The position numbers and the translations under genes were made by a program. The notes beneath the pieces are model-generated. The model made no database searches. It was given only the letters and a program-made list of their open reading frames with translations, and was not told the DNA's origin. This document shows, in pieces, positions 1 to 7,492 of a stretch of DNA of 64,000 nucleotides; position 1 is the first letter of the stretch, and the number at the start of each line of letters is the position of its first letter. The stretch is from positions 868,001-932,000 of the forward strand of contig NZ_CP146284.1 of the NCBI RefSeq assembly GCF_023744375.2, written 5' to 3'. The stretch is from Parabacteroides sp. AD58 (lineage in GTDB: Bacteria; Bacteroidota; Bacteroidia; Bacteroidales; Tannerellaceae).

Positions 1-1184
1 ACAGGCTGATCCACAATCTGTTCAGGCGGATTCTTTTTTCCCTCATAATAATACAATCCCGCTGCACTACCGGCCACCAACATAAGAACGCTTGTAGTCA
101 CAGCAACCATCTTATGAGAAGATTTTTTCTCTCGTACTTGTCCAGCTACTCTGTCTTCCGATGAGTTTAGCACAGTCTCTTCCTGATCATCCTCAGGCGC
201 CGTGGTAGTATAAAGCAAAGTAGTCTCTTCCTCTGTTTCGCCTGCCGACATTGCCAGATGAGCCGATGCAGTCGTTTTCTTATAATCAAATCCGCCCAGA
301 GCATTCATCATTTCCTCAACTGACTGATACCGGTTAGACGGAATGATCTCCATGGCTTTCAAGATAACTTGCTCTGTCTGCTCGGATATGGCCGGATTTA
401 ACTCCCGCGGTCTAACCAACGGACGCGTAGCCCGCAGAATAGATTCCGTCGGAATTTTTCCCGTCAGCAAATTATACATCGTAGCACCTAAGGAATAGAT
501 ATCCGGACAAGGAGAAAAAGACTGGATTCCTTCATTATCATACTGTTCTATCGAAGCAAAGCCTTTCGACAGAGTCAGCATGGTGGTACTTGTTTCCTGT
601 TCTCCAACATCATAGCGTTTGCTCACGCCAAAGTCTATCAAACGGGCATTATTATCCTTGTCGATCAAGATATTGCTTGGCTTGATATCCAGGTGGAGAA
701 TATTTTTCTGATGCACAAACTGCAAGGCTTCGCCTATCTGATGTATGTAGCGCAGTACTTCAGCTTCAGGCAGAATACCTTCTTTTGCCAACTTATCTTT
801 CAGTGAACTACCAGCTATATATTCCATTACGATATAGGCCGTATTATTCTCTTCAAAGACTTCCAGCACATTTACAATATACGGATGATGCACTTCCGAA
901 AGGATCTTCGCTTCCTTGATCAGTTTTTCCTTGAACTTATCAAATAAAAGCTTTCCTGTATCAGAATGCACCTTCACACGGAATGAATAAGCATCACGGG
1001 CACAATAATCTTTAAAGAAATATTCTTTAATGCATACAGGCACTTCGGTTCTCATGGCACCCAAGGAACCTTTTACTTCTGTATACCATATTCCTTTATA
1101 TGTGATCCCAAAGCCGCCTTGACCAATAACTTGCTTGAGCTTATATTTCCCTTTTTGAAGTAAATATCCGTTTGGCAAATTCAT
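1..1184 (-). CDS. Ser/Thr protein kinase, membrane-anchored (partial, C-terminus outside window)
   Basis: Eukaryotic-type (Hanks-type) Ser/Thr kinase; about 394 residues are visible and the gene continues past the left edge. The N-terminus carries a glycine-rich loop (GQGGFG, about residues 20-25), the catalytic loop reads HLDIKPSN with Leu in place of the usual Arg of HRD, and the DFG motif is intact (DFGVSK). A single membrane helix lies at about residues 358-380 and is followed by the start of an outer segment, so the kinase domain should be cytoplasmic. It is the last visible gene of a minus-strand operon with a PP2C phosphatase and FHA proteins, the usual partners for writing, erasing and reading phospho-Thr. 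The ATG is 46 bp past the phosphatase stop. The output substrate is not evident. Confidence 0.9.
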   Translation of the reverse strand, partial: MNLPNGYLLQKGKYKLKQVIGQGGFGITYKGIWYTEVKGSLGAMRTEVPVCIKEYFFKDYCARDAYSFRVKVHSDTGKLLFDKFKEKLIKEAKILSEVHHPYIVNVLEVFEENNTAYIVMEYIAGSSLKDKLAKEGILPEAEVLRYIHQIGEALQFVHQKNILHLDIKPSNILIDKDNNARLIDFGVSKRYDVGEQETSTTMLTLSKGFASIEQYDNEGIQSFSPCPDIYSLGATMYNLLTGKIPTESILRATRPLVRPRELNPAISEQTEQVILKAMEIIPSNRYQSVEEMMNALGGFDYKKTTASAHLAMSAGETEEETTLLYTTTAPEDDQEETVLNSSEDRVAGQVREKKSSHKMVAVTTSVLMLVAGSAAGLYYYEGKKNPPEQIVDQP

Positions 1185-1230
1185 AAAACAACATTCAAAC
1201 CACTTGTTTTAATTGCCAAAATTAAAACAT

Positions 1231-2034
1231 TTACATAAAAGAATAAAGGAATGAGAGGAAATTTTGTTTTAAACTTTCTGTTTTCTCAACAGATTCAACA
1301 GGCAACAGATAGAAAGAAAAATTATCTCGACTTTTGTTCAGGCATTTTTCCACCAAGACTTCTTTATAATTATCTAAAGGACAACGAGAAGAGAACAGTT
1401 CTTCCAACTCTTCATCCGTAAAGCCTTCTATAACGCCATCCGAACATAGCAGAAATATGTCTCCAGGCTGTATGTCGGTTATTACCGAGACTTCGGCTTC
1501 TGTCGGACGCTTTTTCCCCTGAATAGCTCGCAGAATTATATTCTTCTTTGGATGATTGACTGCTTCCTCAGGCGTTATCATACCAAGCTTCAGCCACGAA
1601 TTAACCAATGAATGATCTTCTGTCCGATAAATGATTTTCCCTTTGCGGAACTGATAAACGCGGCTGTCACCCACATGAGCCACCAAAACAGCCGATGGCA
1701 TCACATAAGTCAACGCCAATGTTGTTGCCATCCCATACGCTTCGGGATGACTGTTGGTATATGTGTCAAAGCATGTTTCTACATATTGTATTGCCTTATT
1801 GACAAAATCAGCATCAGGTTCTCCTTTCAAGAACGTCAAAAAGAAAGTATTGATTACATCGCAAGCCATCGAACTTGCCACTTCTCCACGACTGGATCCT
1901 CCCACTCCATCGCAAACCATATACAAACGATCGGTAGCCGACACTATTTCAGATAATGGAAAAACACAGTCTTCATTATTACTACGTCTGCCTTTGTCGC
2001 TTACTGCTAAAGGTTTTCCCAAAGTTATATTCAT
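1231..2034 (-). CDS. PP2C-family Ser/Thr phosphatase
   Basis: 267 residues, the usual size of a bacterial PP2C (Stp/PrpC) phosphatase, soluble and cytoplasmic. Metal-binding motifs are visible in order: NNED near residue 20, DGVGG near 42, GDSRVY near 122 and CSDGV near 195. These place two metal ions for hydrolysis of phospho-Ser/Thr. It sits between an FHA gene (12 bp upstream) and the membrane kinase gene (46 bp downstream), so it is most likely the eraser for that kinase. Function from family is firm; the actual substrate is inference. Confidence 0.93.
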   Translation of the reverse strand: MNITLGKPLAVSDKGRRSNNEDCVFPLSEIVSATDRLYMVCDGVGGSSRGEVASSMACDVINTFFLTFLKGEPDADFVNKAIQYVETCFDTYTNSHPEAYGMATTLALTYVMPSAVLVAHVGDSRVYQFRKGKIIYRTEDHSLVNSWLKLGMITPEEAVNHPKKNIILRAIQGKKRPTEAEVSVITDIQPGDIFLLCSDGVIEGFTDEELEELFSSRCPLDNYKEVLVEKCLNKSRDNFSFYLLPVESVEKTESLKQNFLSFLYSFM

Positions 2035-2046
2035 AGCGTTCCAGAA

Positions 2047-2559
2047 TTAATAGTTAAAACGCAGTATCGTATGGCCTATTATGATTTCATCATTGTCATT
2101 CAACACCACTTTTTCGCCAGTTTCTAGATAGTTGCTATTATATAACGTATGATTCTTGCTATTATTATCTGAAAGGAAATGTTTATAGCCTCCATGTTCG
2201 TCTTTTTTTACTTCAATCCGAATATGTTCGCGACTCATGGATCTATCGGCTGTCTCGATCTTTATATCAGCACCCGAAGCTGATGATTTACGACCTATGA
2301 TATGTTCTCCTTCGACCAAAGGGAAATGCTGCTCCGGTGTATTGGCATCAGGGAGAACAGTCAACCGCCCCATGTGCTGAACTACCGGATGAACCAGCAC
2401 CGTCTCGGCATCATCCGAATTATGCTGACCAGCTGTAACCAGAGAAACGGGTATAGCATTCTTGCAATTGGGACATTTGAAGGAAGTAATTCCGAGGGGA
2501 AGTTTCCCCTCGTCTACTTTCAAACCTACCTGACAATGTGGACATTTAATCGAAATCAT
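2047..2559 (-). CDS. FHA-domain protein with N-terminal zinc ribbon
   Basis: 170 residues. The first 40 carry two CxxC pairs (CPHC and CPNC) forming a zinc ribbon of the MJ0042/zinc-ribbon type. The C-terminal part from about residue 75 is a forkhead-associated domain with the characteristic IIGRKSS, SMSREH and NSKNHT motifs (G-R, S-x-x-H and N of the phospho-Thr pocket). FHA domains bind phosphothreonine peptides, so this is a likely reader for the neighbouring kinase. The start overlaps the stop of the upstream acidic protein by ATGA, which indicates translational coupling. Confidence 0.9.
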   Translation of the reverse strand: MISIKCPHCQVGLKVDEGKLPLGITSFKCPNCKNAIPVSLVTAGQHNSDDAETVLVHPVVQHMGRLTVLPDANTPEQHFPLVEGEHIIGRKSSASGADIKIETADRSMSREHIRIEVKKDEHGGYKHFLSDNNSKNHTLYNSNYLETGEKVVLNDNDEIIIGHTILRFNY

Positions 2560-2807
2560 AAAATAAATGATATATCAGAACCATCTACATCAATCGATAT
2601 AAAATCAGACACATCGTCTGAATCAGGCATTACCACTGAATCATCCGATAAAGTGATAAAGTCTGTACCATCAACTGGTACATCGTCAAGCATCACTGCA
2701 TCCAGCATGCCATCGCCTCCATCTACATCCACTACCACCGCATCAGAGAGTAATGGAGCATCCTCTCCATTATCAATGGTAACGAATGTATAATCATTCT
2801 CATGCAT
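2556..2807 (-). CDS. extremely acidic 83-residue protein, unknown
   Basis: No family recognised. The protein has about 21 Asp and 2 Glu in 83 residues and no Lys or Arg, giving a net charge near -23. Short Asp-rich motifs recur (VDVDGGDG, DGTD, VDGSD), spaced by hydrophobic residues such as VVV and FITL, so it may fold as beta strands around metal-binding or charge-repelling loops. There is no signal peptide or membrane helix. It is the first gene of the FHA-PP2C-kinase operon and is translationally coupled to the FHA gene. Calcium binding, nucleic-acid mimicry or serving as a kinase substrate (it has several Ser/Thr) are all open possibilities. Confidence 0.72.
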   Translation of the reverse strand: MHENDYTFVTIDNGEDAPLLSDAVVVDVDGGDGMLDAVMLDDVPVDGTDFITLSDDSVVMPDSDDVSDFISIDVDGSDISFIL

Positions 2808-2849
2808 AATACTATCCCTTCCTCATTAAATTATTATTTTATCCCTACG

Positions 2850-2893
2850 CAAAAATAATAAAAGGGATAATTATTTCCTGCAATAATTATCCC
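2850..2893 (-). terminator. rho-independent terminator after the LytTR-FHA pair
   Basis: Perfect 12-bp inverted repeat (arms 2864-2875 and 2882-2893, 6-nt loop). On the minus strand it is followed by a T-rich run. It separates the LytTR-FHA operon from the acidic protein operon, so these are two transcription units. Confidence 0.75.
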
Positions 2894-2946
2894 CTATAAT
2901 CTAACATTCAGGTTTTATGTACAAAAAGCCCGGTTTCCTTATCCAA

Positions 2947-3603
2947 CTAATCGTCTGCCCATTTCGCCTGGCAGGAAGAAACTGGACAATGTTTCTTATT
3001 CCGAAGAGATTCCCAAGGTATATCCCCCAAAAAAGTACCGCATTTCGGACAGACATAATCGATCTTGAACTGATTGGTCAGATCTTGCAACTGCTGAGGT
3101 ATTTTAGCCGACTGACGGGCTCCTAAATAAATTCCGGCAACCGGAGCCAAAACTGTTAGCAACAAACTTCCTATTACCCAGCCATGATTACTGTTGCCAG
3201 CAACACTGACAATCAAACCTATGATTCCTGGTAAAGCAAAGGGAAGCGACTGAAACAAACGCGTCTTGAATTGATTGGAAGATTGTATCTTTACTTTTTC
3301 CCGAGCATAATCATCATATACCTTTTTCAGTGCCTTGAATTCAGCTGTATAGTCATTCTTGCTCTTCAACACTTCTGAAAAGTTTAACGAATACTCAGCT
3401 CCAAGCCGGATGGTATCTGCCGGAGTTACTCTTTTCCTGACTATCTGAACGCCATTGACAAAAGTACCATTCGAAGAATCCAGATCTTCCAGGAACCAGC
3501 ATCCTTGTTCATCCGACACCAGGCGTGCATGATGTCTGCTCACCTGCGGATGATTAACCACATAGTCATTATCAGGCGCTTTTCCTATCGTAATTACAGT
3601 CAT
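2947..3603 (-). CDS. FHA-domain membrane protein with C-terminal zinc ribbon
   Basis: 218 residues. An N-terminal FHA domain (about 1-80) shows the pocket motifs (SRHHA, SSNGT). A middle segment of charged helix is followed by two membrane helices at about 120-165, and the C-terminus carries a CPKC pair and a later Cys cluster (CPVSSC) as a zinc ribbon. This order mirrors the other FHA protein, with the ribbon at the opposite end. It overlaps the upstream LytTR gene by four bases. A phosphothreonine reader fixed in the membrane close to a membrane kinase is the natural reading. Confidence 0.88.
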   Translation of the reverse strand: MTVITIGKAPDNDYVVNHPQVSRHHARLVSDEQGCWFLEDLDSSNGTFVNGVQIVRKRVTPADTIRLGAEYSLNFSEVLKSKNDYTAEFKALKKVYDDYAREKVKIQSSNQFKTRLFQSLPFALPGIIGLIVSVAGNSNHGWVIGSLLLTVLAPVAGIYLGARQSAKIPQQLQDLTNQFKIDYVCPKCGTFLGDIPWESLRNKKHCPVSSCQAKWADD

Positions 3604-3998
3604 GACAACGCGTCTCCTTTTGTTTCATCCAGTCCTTTTTCCACTTCCTTTTCCAACGATTCCTTCAGCTGTTTTAGCGGATCTTTAGAGATGATCAGTT
3701 CCCGAGGCTTTCCTTCCTGCGTCAATAACAACAACTTCTGTTTCGGTAAATTAATCTGTAAAATATGTGTTTTATTTATAATATGACTTTTACCTACTCT
3801 TACCAGCATATCATTACTGCCTGAAACCTGTTTCTCCAAGAGTTCTTCTATTTTTCCGATATTGATAGCAAATGTAAATTGGATACCATTTGACAACAAC
3901 AATTTCGTATAATTTCGATCCGCTTCAAAATACAAGATTTGGCCAATTTTAATACGAAGCAGCTCATCTCTCGTCTTTATCATTAAATATCGATCCAT
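3600..3998 (-). CDS. stand-alone LytTR DNA-binding protein
   Basis: 132 residues, nearly all a LytTR domain (about 1-105): the ILYFEADRNYTKL segment and the LVRVGKSHIINKTHI segment are typical of the family. No receiver domain is present; most LytTR proteins are response regulators. The C-terminal tail is highly charged (EKEVEKGLDETKGD) with Thr and Ser residues. It is coupled to a membrane FHA protein by an ATGA overlap. An attractive inference is that its activity is set through phosphothreonine binding by the FHA partner rather than by a histidine kinase. The DNA target is unknown. Confidence 0.88.
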   Translation of the reverse strand: MDRYLMIKTRDELLRIKIGQILYFEADRNYTKLLLSNGIQFTFAINIGKIEELLEKQVSGSNDMLVRVGKSHIINKTHILQINLPKQKLLLLTQEGKPRELIISKDPLKQLKESLEKEVEKGLDETKGDALS

Positions 3999-4099
3999 TG
4001 CTTCTTACTCTTTTTCGGTTTATGCAAAAACAAATGTACGAATTATTTTTAAATTAACGTCTTTTCCTGATAAATCTATTTTAGTCCTGACTTTTCTCT

Positions 4100-4140
4100 C
4101 AATAAAAACATCTGTACCGGAATAACCAGATACAGATGTT
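4100..4140 (-). terminator. terminator of the Usp gene
   Basis: 10-bp perfect stem (arms 4107-4116 and 4131-4140, 14-nt loop). On the minus strand it is followed by TTTTTATT, downstream of the universal stress protein gene. Confidence 0.7.
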
Positions 4141-4234
4141 CATTTTTATATGATATTTCTAAATCAAAACATACGAGAATTGATTTCAAAATATACGAGA
4201 ATCAAAAACAAAGTTCCCGAGTTTCGGCACAGCG

Positions 4235-5353
4235 CTATGCATGCATAACCAACAAAGGTGTATCTGTATGAAACAGCATCCGTTTGGCGATACTCGGATT
4301 CAAGATACGGGCCAGGATATTCCGCTTGTAAGTTGTTAAGGCTATCAGATCTATCTGTTTATCGCGTACAAACTTCTCAATTGCCAGCAGTAAGTCTCCG
4401 TCATCAAGAACAGTATGCGTAATCTGTGCATCCTTATATTGACGCTTAAAGTACTCATGGACTCCTGTCAGACGAATTTCATTCCATTCATCCCGACTTG
4501 TAGAGATATTAAACAGATGGATATGTACATCATAGCCTTTAATAACTTCCATAAAACGGTCGAAAGCGACCAAGTCTCGCTGACTGAATGAGGTGGCAAA
4601 CGCAATGTTCTTGACTTCACCCAAATCGGTAAACGGAACATTCTCCGGAATAGCCAGTACCGGGACTTTATTCATTTCGATCACTTCCCCAGTAACACTT
4701 CCAATCAGATCAACATCCTTCTGGTCCTTCCCTCGTGTACCCATGACTATCAGATCCGGGCGATATTCTTTACCGAATGCTATAATCTCTTCTTCGGGTA
4801 ATCCTTCTCGTAAGGTATAATCATATTTGACAGAAGGCAGTTTCCCGTCTTTCATCATCTGATCAATCGTCGTACAGATCGTTCCCATATCTGTTTGTAC
4901 CCGCTCAAGCATCTGGCGTGAACTCTCTTCGTTTGCCTGATAGGCCATCGTATCGCCCAAAGGAATAGCCGATGGGAAATAAGGGCTGAAATAGGCATGC
5001 ATGATCATTACTTCTGCATCCACCTTTGCCGCATAATGAATAGCAATCTCACAAGCCTTCAATGAATAGTCGGAGAAATCGACCGGCACCAAGATTCTCT
5101 TTCCCTTGTCAGCGATTTCTTTTTCAGCTTCAGCTGGCGATTCAAGCCATTTACTGTCTTCTATAATACGCAAAGCATGAGGTAAATCACTTTCTTTAAT
5201 TCTTACTCGCACACCTGCCGATATAACTGGTTGTATCTGGTTCACATTATGAATATACACCTCTATACCTTCTGACTCAAGAATCATCTTGAGCATTTGG
5301 GCCTTTTCAAAAGTATGAATAGCCAATGTTACTAATTTATCTTCCATACTCAT
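4235..5353 (-). CDS. DUF2007 plus tandem universal stress protein
   Basis: 372 residues. Residues 1-75 match DUF2007, a small ferredoxin-like putative signal-transducing domain (HTFEKAQMLKMILESEGI). Two UspA domains follow: the first opens with ILVPVDFSDYS (about 87) and contains VMGTRG followed by GSVTGEVI, the G-x2-G-x9-G-S/T type nucleotide-binding pattern. The second (about 245-372) lacks a clear ATP-binding pattern. No membrane helix is seen. Tandem Usp proteins act in stress adaptation, often binding ATP. The gene stands alone with its own terminator. Confidence 0.88.
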   Translation of the reverse strand: MSMEDKLVTLAIHTFEKAQMLKMILESEGIEVYIHNVNQIQPVISAGVRVRIKESDLPHALRIIEDSKWLESPAEAEKEIADKGKRILVPVDFSDYSLKACEIAIHYAAKVDAEVMIMHAYFSPYFPSAIPLGDTMAYQANEESSRQMLERVQTDMGTICTTIDQMMKDGKLPSVKYDYTLREGLPEEEIIAFGKEYRPDLIVMGTRGKDQKDVDLIGSVTGEVIEMNKVPVLAIPENVPFTDLGEVKNIAFATSFSQRDLVAFDRFMEVIKGYDVHIHLFNISTSRDEWNEIRLTGVHEYFKRQYKDAQITHTVLDDGDLLLAIEKFVRDKQIDLIALTTYKRNILARILNPSIAKRMLFHTDTPLLVMHA

Positions 5354-5469
5354 TTCTATTAAAAGTGATTACTAATAATCAATCGGAATACCCTTAACCT
5401 CTGCTTTTTGCGTATTACCAGACAGTAACACGTTCACAGATACGGGTAAGACCGATTGTCCTGGTTGAA

Positions 5470-5520
5470 AACTACGAATCCCAAGGTAAGTTTCTTATAA
5501 CTGTTCATTACCTTGGGATT
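5470..5520 (-). terminator. hairpin terminator after the small HTH gene
   Basis: Perfect 13-bp inverted repeat (arms 5477-5489 and 5508-5520, 18-nt loop). On the minus strand it is followed by a short TTTT stretch. It lies just past the stop of the 90-residue gene. Confidence 0.6.
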
Positions 5521-5546
5521 TGTGTCAATAAGAAGAAAGCGTTTCA

Positions 5547-5819
5547 TTACGCTTCTGGTGCTGCAGCTTCTTGGCTTTCAGCTAAGATCTGCATAGCACG
5601 ATCTAAAATTGTTGTATCGTCTAATACTACCAAACCGCCGTCTGGACCTGGTTCAATATGAACACCACAACTCTTTCCATCCTGGAAGTTCTGTCCACCA
5701 AAGTAATTTCTTACAGTTTCAACAGAAAGACCCAGTTCGTCTGCAATACGATGTGTTGAACCATCTGGTAAGCTATCTTTAATCTTACGAAGTTCGTTAA
5801 ATGTGATTGTCTTAGGCAT
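5547..5819 (-). CDS. small HTH-like DNA-binding protein
   Basis: 90 residues. Residues 20-45 (STHRIADELGLSVETVRNYFG) have the look of a helix-turn-helix, followed by a glycine/proline-rich turn and an acidic, alanine-rich tail. This short protein type is common in Bacteroidales as a conserved hypothetical DNA-binding protein. It is monocistronic, with its own promoter and strong terminator, suggesting abundant expression. The DNA target is unknown. Confidence 0.75.
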   Translation of the reverse strand: MPKTITFNELRKIKDSLPDGSTHRIADELGLSVETVRNYFGGQNFQDGKSCGVHIEPGPDGGLVVLDDTTILDRAMQILAESQEAAAPEA

Positions 5820-5863
5820 GATTATTAGTTTTAAAAGTTACACTTTTGTTAATTATTATACCG

Positions 5864-5895
5864 CTAACTTATGCATTTTGCCCGTAAAAGCCAAA
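5864..5895 (-). promoter_or_regulatory. Bacteroidetes-type promoter for the small HTH gene
   Basis: On the minus strand TTTG (5892-5895) lies 20 bp before TAAGTTAG (5864-5871), close to the TTTG/TAnnTTTG consensus. It leaves a leader of about 40 nt before the ATG. Confidence 0.4.
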
Positions 5896-6014
5896 TTATT
5901 TAGTAAAAACTTGGTAACAAAAATGTATGTTTAACGACATATAAATGTAATATCCGACATATGATATTACATATCAAACAAATAGAACCAGTTTTCTGGA
6001 AGCCTAAACGGCAT

Positions 6015-6716
6015 TTAATGAGTAAATGGAACAAATACACTTGAAAAGCACAAAAGAATGGCAAACATCATCCATACAGCTATCGTGATTGCCTGAACTC
6101 TTTTTCCCTGATACATCTGTGTCGGCTCGGAGTAAAATGGGAAAACCGAAGCTCTCAGAAAATGATAACGTGCCCACTTATAAATATGATAAGAAATATA
6201 TCCGAAGAACAATCCGGAAAGAATACCAGGAACGATATCAGAAATAAAATGTACACCCAAATAAATTCGGGTATAGGCATTGACTGTTGCCCAAATAAAA
6301 AGTGTTATGCCCAGCAATTTGTTCCGAAGAAGCAGCGTCATAAACATGGCAAAACCGAAAGCATTCGCCGCATGGCTGGATATGAATCCGTATCTCCCGC
6401 CGCGATAACCAAATACCGTTTGCACCACATCCATAAAGTCTGGATGATGAGTCGGACGGAAACGGTGAAACAAGGGTTTGCAGATACCGGAAGCAAACTG
6501 ATCACATAATGTAATCGTCAAAGCGATTCCCAACAGGATAAAAACCACTTCCTTCCAGTTCTTCTTATAGGATAAAACGACTATAATAAAAATGGCTAAC
6601 GGCAGCCAAACTGCCTTACCCGAATAAAGCCACATGACTTCATCCCAATAAGGCGTATGGCAGCCGTTAAGCGTCAGGAACAGATCCCGTTCCCATACTA
6701 AGATTTGTTCTAACAT
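6015..6716 (-). CDS. PAP2-family membrane phosphatase
   Basis: 233 residues with about five to six membrane helices. The three-part PAP2 signature is present: K-x6-RP (KPLFHRFRP, about 90), the SSHAAN version of PSGH (about 113), and R-x5-H-x3-D (RIYLGVHFISD, about 150). The family removes phosphate from undecaprenyl pyrophosphate, phosphatidic acid or lipid A. The gene follows batE by 3 bp, so it is probably the last gene of the Bat operon; a link between envelope lipids and that operon is inference. Confidence 0.88.
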   Translation of the reverse strand: MLEQILVWERDLFLTLNGCHTPYWDEVMWLYSGKAVWLPLAIFIIVVLSYKKNWKEVVFILLGIALTITLCDQFASGICKPLFHRFRPTHHPDFMDVVQTVFGYRGGRYGFISSHAANAFGFAMFMTLLLRNKLLGITLFIWATVNAYTRIYLGVHFISDIVPGILSGLFFGYISYHIYKWARYHFLRASVFPFYSEPTQMYQGKRVQAITIAVWMMFAILLCFSSVFVPFTH

Positions 6717-6719
6717 GTA

Positions 6720-7487
6720 TTAAATCTTTTCGATGTCCTTGCTTGGCATCCAGCCTACATTTCCATCTTCCAGTTCGACTTCGCTCCATTCACCCAAAGT
6801 ACTCTTGACGGCAACTTTAGTTCCTTCATGCAAGACTACTAAATCCGTACCACTCACATCAGGTGAACTTTTCACCGTTGTACTGGCCGCAAAGACAATT
6901 GCTTCCTGATGATTCTCCAATTCATTTTTCTGACTGAAACCTAAAATATTGGAAAAGACAACGATCAGCAGCAGGACTAAAGCCGCATAAAAACCTAATT
7001 GTTTGAAACGTCTGATCTTTGAGAAGAAAAAGACAACCAAACAGATGATGAACAGCAGAAAACAGATAATGCCTACTGTTCCCCATGTATCTGCACTTGC
7101 GAGATCGCGAATAGCATTAAACCAATCTGTCAAGAAGAAGTGACCGACAGGTTCTATCTTATCAACAGCTCTGCCTTTGGCCATTTGCAAGTTAAAACGA
7201 ATGTCCTTGTCTCCTGGCTGCAGAAGCAAAGCACGTTCATAATTCAGAATGGCCGGCGCTATTTGTCCGTTCTTGTAATAAGCATTTCCCAAATTATAAT
7301 AGATGGCAGCCGACTCACCGTTATTCTTCAACAGACCTTCGTACAACTGAATTGCCGTTGCATAATCTTCTTTGGTATATGCAACTTCAGCTTCTTTGAT
7401 GGAAGCATCTTGAGCAAATACCGGCCATACCAAACACTGGATCAGAATAGCCAGCCATAATGTTTTCATATATGATCTTGTTCTCAT
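6720..7487 (-). CDS. batE: BatE: TPR and SH3 aerotolerance protein
   Basis: 255 residues with an N-terminal signal peptide (about 1-25, ending VFAQ), two to three TPR repeats (about 30-105, with YYNLGNAYYKNGQ), two membrane helices (about 135-185) and a C-terminal bacterial SH3 domain (about 200-255, ending GWMPSKDIEKI). This order is that of BatE of Bacteroides Bat operons. Genetic work in Bacteroides fragilis ties Bat loci to oxygen tolerance; the molecular role is unsettled. It begins 5 bp after the batD stop. Confidence 0.86.
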   Translation of the reverse strand: MRTRSYMKTLWLAILIQCLVWPVFAQDASIKEAEVAYTKEDYATAIQLYEGLLKNNGESAAIYYNLGNAYYKNGQIAPAILNYERALLLQPGDKDIRFNLQMAKGRAVDKIEPVGHFFLTDWFNAIRDLASADTWGTVGIICFLLFIICLVVFFFSKIRRFKQLGFYAALVLLLIVVFSNILGFSQKNELENHQEAIVFAASTTVKSSPDVSGTDLVVLHEGTKVAVKSTLGEWSEVELEDGNVGWMPSKDIEKI

Positions 7488-7492
7488 TTTCC

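Noticed and set aside
2302..2793. 163-codon plus-strand frame
   Set aside because: Antisense to the FHA and acidic genes; its Ser/Thr-rich part merely mirrors the Asp/Val codons of the acidic gene.
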